In this document: positions 57,057 through 64,000 of the stretch, one piece after another
Numbering within the stretch: the stretch's first letter is position 1
Layout: each line of letters begins with the position of its first letter
Origin: Rugalucina vietnamica
Taxonomy: Eukaryota; Mollusca; Bivalvia; Lucinida; Lucinidae
Direction: 5' to 3'
Assembly: GCA_964017185.1 (NCBI GenBank)
Contig: OZ024880.1
Span: 41,258,329 to 41,322,328 of the forward strand
Length of the DNA stretch: 64,000 nucleotides
Notes under the pieces: model-generated
What the model was told of the DNA's origin: nothing
Seen by the model: the letters and a program-made list of their open reading frames with translations, nothing else
Database searches by the model: none
Position numbers and translations under genes: made by a program

Positions 57057-57485
57057 CTTAATAATGGGGAATGAAAGTTTATATAAATTTCTAGGTCACA
57101 TGGCCCAGATGGCCGCCATGCCCTTATATGGTAAAATGCTTAAAAATCTTCTCTTGAACCGGAGGACCGATTTCAATGACACCTTGTATGTGGCGTGGGC
57201 GACTCTGGGCCATCATATTTTGTAAAAATCATGGCCTTGGGTTGACCTTGACCTACTAAACGGCAAGGTCAAATACTGTTAAATATGCTTTTCAATGGAA
57301 AAGGTGGAAACATTGGATTTTTAAGAAAGTTTTGTAGCCTGTGACAAGAGAATTGGTAGATGCAGATAGTTTACAGTGTTAATAATTATGTAAGTTTTAC
57401 CTTGACCAACATAACCTTAACCAAAGGCCATTTATTAAAGACCAAATCTCAGGTGAGCGATATCAGACCACTGGTCCTCTAGTTA

Positions 57486-57599
57486 GTTTTGGCACGACAA
57501 ATCGACAAATCTCAATGCAGTTTGTCAGTTGCACCATTTGTACAACCAGAAACCTAAAGCTTACAGGTAAATCCGGCGAGTTCCCCTTTCACAGGCTCC
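57486..57599. other. Non-coding DNA
   Basis: Nothing is recognised. Confidence 0.3.
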
Positions 57600-57820
57600 C
57601 ATTGATTTGTAGCAAGGGTACATTCTTTAATTCATATAAGCCTGGCGTCTTTTTTATGGGACATAGGCAAACAAATAGCCCCAGATGTGACGCCGCAGAT
57701 TGTGGTGTCCCATCTGGGGCTATTCTGTTTGCATAGAGAAATTTCATTGAAAAATGAAAGTGGACTCACCCAGATGATAATGATTGGAGAATGCATTCGT
57801 CAAAAATGGGTTAAACATGA
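57600..57820 (+). repeat. Hairpin repeat, fuller copy of 43380-43640
   Basis: AAACAAATAGCCCCAGATG and CATCTGGGGCTATTCTGTTT (about 57670-57732) form a 19 bp stem with a 25-30 nt loop. The flanks match the 43.4 kb copy in reverse. Confidence 0.65.
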
Positions 57821-58096
57821 GAAACATATCAATTATTAGCAGTTGTTATGAGGTATGATACAACTGACAAACAGGGTATGATATATACTGGTGTCACCTA
57901 CTATATCACACAGCCATGACACGTCTATCCTGATTGCTTCTCATCACGAACTTATAAATAAGCTCTGAATTGTTCTTAGGTATTTTGGAAGCCAGGTATA
58001 CACCGAAAACAGCTGAATCCAGTAGGATGAATAAGAAATGAAGTACGACAAACAACAGCACAAAAACGCCGGTAGTTTTCTATATTCAGGAGTCCA
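57821..58096. other. Non-coding DNA
   Basis: Nothing is recognised. Confidence 0.3.
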
Positions 58097-58098
58097 TA

Positions 58099-59042
58099 TA
58101 CGAGGATGATCCAATAATGATTGAGACTTTTCTCTTGTTTCATAAATCTTATTTACTGGCTCAAGTTAACTACTTTCGTTCACTAGATACACATCTGATC
58201 TCTCTATGGAGCTTATTTTATCAAATTTGCTCATCAACTTTGGTTGCTATGGTTATTTAAGAACCACTCGCGCAGTGCCTATGGCCACCATTTGCACTTT
58301 CCAACAAATATAGTCTTTATAAATCTAGCTATGTCGCAAATTTTAAAAACGGTATCTTATAATAATTGAGTATTGCCTGTGTTAACAGCCATCTCTGAAA
58401 TAGTTTGCTTCGGTCAATTCGAGTCTTGCTCTAGTGAACGAGATGTGGTTGCCTAGCAACCATTTTCCTCTGTGAATTCTGGCTTATATCATTTTCCAAA
58501 TTCTTTCGTTGCTAGGCAACATAAAACGAAAGGGCCAGATGTCCCTTTTGAAATTAAATTGCAATATCTATCCAATAATTGATCAGTTCAAGGTTAAAAA
58601 CAATTTATTGTGTCATGTACACTCAGGTTATAGGATATTTCTCACCCCTACCCCAAAATCATTTATTTTTTTCGCAACTAAAACCCGACTTTTCTCGGAA
58701 AAATGTTCAGCCTACTCGAATAATCAGCTGTATGTAAATGTTATTTGCAGAGCATAAAGCTAGTTATAAAAGCAATAAATAACAATGTGCCATGATTGGA
58801 ATTTTTATCACTAGTTGCCATGGCAACCCATTTTATGAGCATAAGTACCACGTGGCCAAGGACATTTGACTTACATTCTCTCGTTGCTAGGCAACAGAAA
58901 GTAGTTGTCTACATGAGAATTTTAACCAGTGTATCGAGTGCACGTTACATTGAGCAATGTTAAGAATATATTCACAATAGGCCAAGATTATTTAATTAGA
59001 AATAGTTCAAAAAGTCTCAATCATTATTGGATCATCCACGTA
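58099..59042. mobile_element. 944 bp mariner/Tc1-type MITE carrying four RFX X-box palindromes
   Basis: The ends are TACGAGGATGATCCAATAAT and a near-exact mirror (ATTATTGGATCATCCACGTA). Similarity continues to about 36 bp, with TA on each side (58097-58098, 59043-59044). The terminal sequence resembles the 'ACGAGGGTNGTTC' type of mariner ends. There is no transposase; the 82-codon frame at 58509-58757 has no recognisable content. Inside are GTTGCCTAGCAAC (58448), GTTGCTAGGCAAC (58508), GTTGCCATGGCAAC (58814) and GTTGCTAGGCAAC (58883). Confidence 0.82.
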
Positions 59043-59107
59043 TACCCGAAATGTTACAATGACGTCACACTATCGCACTAGCCTGTTGACTATGCACATA
59101 CCTGTAC

Positions 59108-59240
59108 AATTCACCATTTTTGCATTATCGGCTGGTTTCCTGCTGACAAAAAATCAATATTGAAAAAACAGGTAACCAGAACCCCCCCCCCCCCTGACCA
59201 GAACCCCCCACCAACCGATAATGCAAAAATGGTGAATGCA
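59108..59240. repeat. Inverted repeat with 28 bp arms around a poly-C core
   Basis: ATTCACCATTTTTGCATTAT and CGGCTGGT face ACCAACCG and ATAATGCAAAAATGGTGAAT with one mismatch. The spacer holds CCAGAA followed by about 14 C, and a second CCAGAACCCCCC. Confidence 0.8.
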
Positions 59241-59769
59241 TATTTTTGGACACACAGGGAGTAAGCCGCTGTAATACTTACAACTAAAATCTTAACAGAA
59301 TTTCAATCAAATGTTCTTGAAAATGATACATACAATTCAAGAATGGTTTTCAAAATTTCGTGTATACTATGAGACACCCTTTTAAGGATAAAACGGACTG
59401 GTTAATCCTTCGGAGATCACCGTACATACACCACTTTGATTTACTGTATGACACATGTCTGTATCATGCAAGTGTCAGTTTTGTTGTTGTCGAAACCATT
59501 ATACTCATCTTACGCGCTCAATTTTCGAAGGTGGTATTACTACCACCTTTTCGGAGTCGTAAAAAATCTTCGCACGTGATCACGTCATCGTATACTTGTA
59601 GTTGGATCCTTCATAACTTGGCTCTTCTTTCAGTGTCACTGGGGACATTATCAAAAAATTGAAAATATTGTAGTTCGTGACGGTCTCCGCTATTGGTTTC
59701 CAAAAATATTGCACCATTCTTGGCTACAAAAGTTGATCTTTTGCGAAAAAAAATCTACATATACAAAAC

Positions 59770-59803
<34 letters not shown>

Positions 59804-59984
59804 TAAAAGGTCAAGAACCTCGACCTTACTCTGTCTTGATTCAATAAAAACAACAAAATATCACCCAGGTTTGATTCAAAGCCCTAAATGTGACAATACA
59901 CATGAAGGGCAAGATGACTAGCTCTTTCCCATGAAGGTAGCCATCCGGCCTGCTTCAACCAAACCAAGAATAAGCGTATACAAA
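59241..59984. other. Non-coding DNA with an (ATT)n tract
   Basis: A microsatellite lies at about 59772-59803. The 100-codon frame at 59360-59662 has no recognisable content. Confidence 0.4.
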
Positions 59985-60090
59985 AGAAGCTGATAGACCA
60001 AACATTAAACGTAAAAAAAATCACAGCAGAACCGCCTTGGAACGGTCAGTAAAGTATATACTGGAGGGCTTAACACGTTTTTTACTGGTA
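59985..60090 (-). repeat. RA relic
   Basis: CACAGCAGAACCGCCTTGGA, then ACGGTCAGTAAAGTATATAC and 'tggagggcttaacacgtttt' match RA in a decayed form. Confidence 0.65.
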
Positions 60091-60320
60091 GACACTAGAC
60101 CCACTTTGTCATAAATTTTGTTGTTACATTTTGGGTCGACGTGTAACAAATTTCTCAAAATGTACCTTTTGCTACATTGTTACATTTTGGGTTGATAGGC
60201 ACCCTTTCGACACAAAAAGTAACAAAAATTTTGGTTACATTTTGGGTCGACGTTGCCAGCCCAAAATGTAACAAACTGCCTAAAATGTAATGCTTGTTAC
60301 ATTTTGGGTTGTAACAGTGC
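60091..60320. mobile_element. GTTACATTTTGGGT motif-array repeat
   Basis: At least six copies of GTTACATTTTGGGT or its reverse, some degraded, occur in 230 bp (near 60125, 60180, 60230, 60262, 60283 and 60296). They are often followed by CGACG. CACTAGACCCA on the left and, in reverse, CACTGTTACAACCCA on the right could be inverted ends. No target duplication was found. Confidence 0.5.
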
Positions 60321-60573
60321 GTTTAAGTCTCAGAGCACCAAGCGATTAATGAGAGTTGGCTTGATCTTCGCACCTTTCTTTCAAAGTATTCAAGTTTCAA
60401 GTTCATTCGAGTTCCAAGGTTATACATTTCATATAAGAACATAAGATGCGATGCAGCTAATATCCCAATTCCACTGGACGCCGTTTCCACTACGCTTCCA
60501 AATATGCGCATAAAATGTAGTGTAACGTAGAGAGAGTGCCTGCGGCGTGGTCGAATCGCTTTGAATGTAGTAA

Positions 60574-61626
60574 TACTGCGTTTACACTATGTTCCCGGCG
60601 GCCCCGGCAGCCCCGTTTGCTAGAAACGTAGCGTGCCGTGGAGTTTTGGTTATACATTTCTCTGATTTTCAAGATCTATTACGTTTTGTTACATTTTCTT
60701 ACGTTGTATTACGATATCCGTAACACGCCGTGGTAGTGATAAGCCGGTGTGTCACGCAGGCGCCAAGGTACGTTACGGTTATCCACGATCTATCACGTTT
60801 ATTAGCACGTTCTATTACGGCATGTTACGTTCTGTTGCGGTCAGTTGCGGTTTGACCAAGGCGTAACACGTTTTTTCGGTCTGTCAAGGTCAGCTACGGA
60901 CGAAACGTAGACACCATACAATATAAAGCACATTTTTTTCTTTTTGTATACGAATAAGTCCTTTGAAATAATAACATTCGCGCTCCTCAACAAACGACTG
61001 CAGAGTTGATTAAGGAAGTTCGGGATTGTAACTCTTCTTCAATTGCATAGTGCAGCGTATGGTCTGTATTGTTCACTATACTGACTGCTCCAATATGAAG
61101 GAACTTGTCCCCATGATATGCCATTTTATATCTATAAACTTCACGCGCCGTGATAACCGTAACAGAACGTGACATACGTAGTAGAACGGGGTGAACACCG
61201 TCAAAGACCGTAACGCACCGTAACTTAACGCAACAAAACGTGTTGAGTATTCCGTAGGAAACGGGACGAGACGTGAGACGACCGTGATCAAACGCAACAG
61301 AACGTGGAAGATCCGTAGCTTGCCGGGCTGTTCACTAGCTTCCCGTTGCACTACGGACCGCCTCCACGTTTCGCTACGTACTGCTACGTTCTGTCACGGT
61401 GTGTTACGTTCAGCCCGTTTTATCACGGCCCATTACGTTTCTCATTTCCGCCGTGACTGCCGTGGCAGATTTTTAAACGGTCAAAAAATTTGTCACGGTG
61501 TCCACGGTTATCCCGGCGTGCTACGTTTGGCTATCCCTCACGGTTGCCTCACGGTTATCCCGTTTTGCTCACGGTTGTCTGAAACGTGGCTGCCGTGACC
61601 GCCAGGAACATAGTGTAAACGCAGTA
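60574..61626. mobile_element. 1,053 bp Harbinger-like non-autonomous element with GTTACGG-type arrays
   Basis: The inverted ends are TACTGCGTTTACACTATGTT, continuing CCCGGCGG, and the mirror. TAA flanks it at 60571-60573 and 61627-61629, the PIF/Harbinger signature. The interior is packed with TACGTTNTGTTACG, CCGTAACGCACCGTAAC and CACGGTTATCC words in both orientations. The frames in it are repeat artefacts; no transposase is present. Confidence 0.83.
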
Positions 61627-61629
61627 TAA

Positions 61630-62450
61630 CAGCGTAGTAGAACCGTATTGGAAGCGCCATGAAGGACATCCCAATATTATAGTTTTGACCCAGCTCCGGA
61701 TTTACATAGAGAGAACGCTGTTGATTCGAAGCGTAGTGGAAGCATATTAAAAGAGCAGTAAGGTTTCCGTGAACGTAGCAGTATCTTAGCCGCAGCGTGT
61801 GTAACGCAGAGAAAGCTTAGCAACATCACAGTAAAAACGTCGCTATAAAAAGGGGCGTGTTATGCAAAAATTTGGAATCGCAATGGTATCGCCATGTGGA
61901 ATGGGGTATACGTTTCCTCATTGTTTGCCTGTAGTCAACAGACTGAAATCTAAGATCTTTCGACAATCACGGACGCACCCTAATCCTTTAGGCCAGTCTT
62001 CTCCTCAAGCCATTGTGCCTGATGTCAAGCTGCAACACAACTGCGTGCAAAATCCAATTGATCTTATACATTTGCTATACTCCAAACGGATTTATAACGC
62101 CAACGAAAATTAGGCTTTTTCTTGTCTTATCTACATGCTATTGCATTCATATTTGTTTTAGATATGGAGAAAAAGTTCTTCTAATTTCTGCACAATTTTC
62201 TGAAATTATTCACTGATTCAGTTTTTCTGAAATCTCTTGGAACTTACATTTTTCCAACACGGGAAATTCCGTGTCACTGAAAACTGAATTTTGCCGATTG
62301 GTCCAAAAGATTCTAAAATATCATGTCAATCTTTGAAAATTGAGGACCATATGTTAGACTAGCATTCGTTTTGTTTCATACGCTGATATGATGTGACAGT
62401 AGATATTAGCACTAAATACAGAGATAAACAGTTTTCCGCCATGGTAAATG
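61630..62450. other. Non-coding DNA
   Basis: The frame at 61862-62113 has no recognisable content and no repeat is recognised. Confidence 0.35.
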
Positions 62451-62545
62451 GAATAAATAAATAAATAAATAAATAAATAAATAGCTAGCCAGCCAGCCAG
62501 CTAGCTAAATAAATAAACAAATAAATAAATAAATAAATAAAAATT
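62451..62545 (+). repeat. (AAAT)n microsatellite with an AGCC insert
   Basis: Two AATA/AAAT runs flank TAGCTAGCCAGCCAGCCAGC. Confidence 0.95.
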
Positions 62546-62639
62546 AAAAGTACATCATTGAATATGCGGATGGGGTTCAAACTCTAAAAACAATATAGGC
62601 ATAAGTAAATATTTAAAAAAAGACATAAAAAAGAAACTA

Positions 62640-62735
62640 AGGCAATAAAGAAAAACTATACTGGCGGGATTCGAACTCGGGTCGCGTGTACAGAAGTTCA
62701 ACGCGATACCCAACAGACTACAGAGATTTATGTAT
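62640..62735 (-). repeat. tRNA-derived sequence (degenerate; SINE head or tRNA pseudogene)
   Basis: On the minus strand there is an A-box-like TAGTCTGTTGGGTA and, 31 nt later, a B-box-like GAGTTCGAATCCCGCC. The T-stem does not pair well (CCGAG against CCCGC) and no acceptor stem could be closed, so a functional tRNA is unlikely. An oligo-T run follows, as in Pol III units. Confidence 0.45.
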
Positions 62736-63389
62736 GCACACGTCGTCAATGAGAATATATAGTGTCAATGTGATTTTGCCTTTTCCATAAATAGATACTA
62801 AGCCGGCGGATCTAGAAAACCGTTCCTAGAAAGCCACAATTTAACCAAAAATACTATACTTTTTGGCTAAAATCGTAGATCTGCCATTGGATTCGATGGA
62901 TTAGTTTGGATTGGATTGGATTTTTTTAGATTCGCGTTCACCGTACATCCCTATTATTCATTTTGAAGTAAGCAAGAGATAAGATCTGAAGGGATACCTT
63001 CCGAAGCCGAACTTTTACCATGCAATTTTGCGTTCACTTTCCCCTTAATGGGCGAAAAAATATGCTGAATGAGATATGCTTTATTTCATCCTGGCATACA
63101 CTTTGACCCTGGTGGCTGCTGGCCGGACGCCAATGTGTTTAGTTAGAATGACTGCCTTGTTTTTGATAATTTATGGCCAGGCCTGGTCCGTAACTTTTAA
63201 TGTCCATCTGACAAGGGTGGCTGATTTATGGGCACATACGGACATATTTCAACGAAAATGTATTTTTCAACGTCAGATTCGTACAACCGTTACTAATCCC
63301 AACCGTCAGGTTTACTCGAGAATTCTGGCTGTAAATGCTAAAACAGCTTTCTACAGCATGTCTCCGACGTGTGGCCGTTCTACTTAGGA
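62736..63389. other. Non-coding DNA
   Basis: It contains a short GGATT-rich tract near 62895-62930. The 103-codon frame at 63076-63387 begins with a hydrophobic stretch but has no recognisable domain and is not called. Confidence 0.35.
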
Positions 63390-63795
63390 TAACGTGTCCG
63401 TGTAGTATATACCGCCTTACACCACATGCTTAAAGTAAAACTGAGGTTTGAATGTTATACCTTTTTTTATAGTTTTGATACAAAACATAGATTGTGGGTA
63501 CAATTAGTGTTTTGAGCACAAAAGAAAGAAAAACAAAAAAATATCTTTAAAAAGGTAAACTAAAATGTTTCATTTTCAAAGCCGAAACGTCTCTGTATAA
63601 TGCATGGGCGAATGCAAGGATAACACATTTTTTCTTAGTTTTGATACGAAACATAAATTGTTGGTACAATTAACTATAGTACAATCAAGTTTTGAGCACA
63701 AAAAAGGAAAATATTAAAATTTCAACTAAAATGTTTCATTTTAAAGTTCAAACAATCTCTGTATAATGCACGGGCGAGTGCAAGGGTTTACGTGA
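63390..63795 (+). mobile_element. Fold-back MITE family FB, copy 6, internally duplicated and decayed
   Basis: The opening GGATAACGTGTCCGTGTAG resembles the family end. ACATAGATTGTGGGTACAAT (63485) and ACATAAATTGTTGGTACAAT (63651) are repeated signatures. TCTCTGTATAATGCA occurs at about 63590 and 63760, showing a duplication with a period of about 165 bp. Confidence 0.6.
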
Positions 63796-63965
63796 AGCAC
63801 TGGTGTTTATGGCAGAATCGCAGGGACAATATAAAACTAGAAACGTTTGAAAATTAATTGTCACTCTTAAGCGTCATTGACATGGGGCTTTCCGTTTCTT
63901 TCAACCGCAACACATTTTCGTCATGTATCTATTATAGGGCTTGTTCTCTGCAAGTGTCTTATTAG

Positions 63966-64000
63966 CAGAGCCGCCTCGTGGGAAAACCAACAATGTGGTT
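63966..64000 (+). mobile_element. End of a GAGCCGC-type element cut by the window edge
   Basis: GAGCCGCCTCGTGGGAAAAC followed by CAACAATGTGG is the terminal repeat type I recall from bivalve repeats. The rest lies outside the window. Confidence 0.6.

Larger units (their letters stand above)
55239..57485 (-). mobile_element. GCTCACCTGAG-family element split by two RA insertions
   Basis: The left end is ACCCACCTGAGTCGTAAAGC, then AGGTGAGCTTATAGTATACC. The right end is AAATCTCAGGTGAGCG followed by ACCACTGGTCCTCTAG. Removing the RA copies at 55513-56072 and 56488-57056 leaves family sequence (GTCCAGGTCAAATGACCAAG, GACCTTGGCCGAAGATCATT, CAATGGAAAAGGTGG) in order. Confidence 0.8.

Noticed and set aside
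63076-63387. A 103-codon frame with a signal-peptide-like start.
   Set aside because: No domain follows the hydrophobic start, the neighbourhood is repeat DNA, and there are no splice or promoter cues.

Overview
The window is eukaryotic, AT-rich, non-coding DNA built almost entirely from transposable elements and their relics. I find no intact host protein gene, no rRNA gene and no CRISPR array. Several repeat families here, such as elements bounded by GCTCACCTGAG and elements with GAGCCGC...GAGAAAACC inverted ends, are ones I remember as common in bivalve mollusc genomes. A marine bivalve is therefore the best guess, but it rests on memory and was not searched.

Layout. 1-7600: remnants of two LINE families (LINE-A at 1650-2082, 4690-6545 and 7356-7565; LINE-B at 3276-3832) between small inverted-repeat elements. 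7850-14970: repeat family 'RA', a LINE-B insertion into another repeat, a 1.27 kb hAT-like element with TAATGC arrays (10207-11473), and a composite RA element with a 120-codon domain (12257-13306). 15340-17010: microsatellites, a compound (CT)n minisatellite and a TCGCG-rich array. 17011-19540 is mostly unique. 19546-20909: a GAGCCGC element split by a 1,119 bp transposon carrying more than 20 copies of AATTCGGACC. 21690-24315: fold-back MITEs and nested GCTCACCTGAG elements.

25240-31600: the best-preserved element, a minus-strand LINE (LINE-C). It has an L1-like ORF1 and a long ORF2 with endonuclease, reverse transcriptase and a C-terminal CCHC motif. ORF2 follows ORF1 directly in the same frame after one TAG. 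It is disabled by a one-base frameshift and a 421 bp insertion.

32840-40330: a tandem array of about 628 bp units. Each unit carries an exon-like reading frame ending in a cysteine-containing C-terminus, and the array has several secondary insertions. 40331-46060 is mostly unique, with one coding-like relic and one possible promoter and first exon. 46067-64000: two Harbinger-like elements with TAA target duplications and motif arrays (46067-48352, 60574-61626), more GCTCACCTGAG and RA copies, a mariner-type MITE with four RFX X-box palindromes (58099-59042), and hairpin elements.

The most interesting theme is that several apparently unrelated non-autonomous DNA transposons share one design: inverted ends, a short target duplication, no transposase, and dense arrays of an element-specific 6-15 bp word. 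The tandem exon-like array is the other strong candidate for something undescribed.
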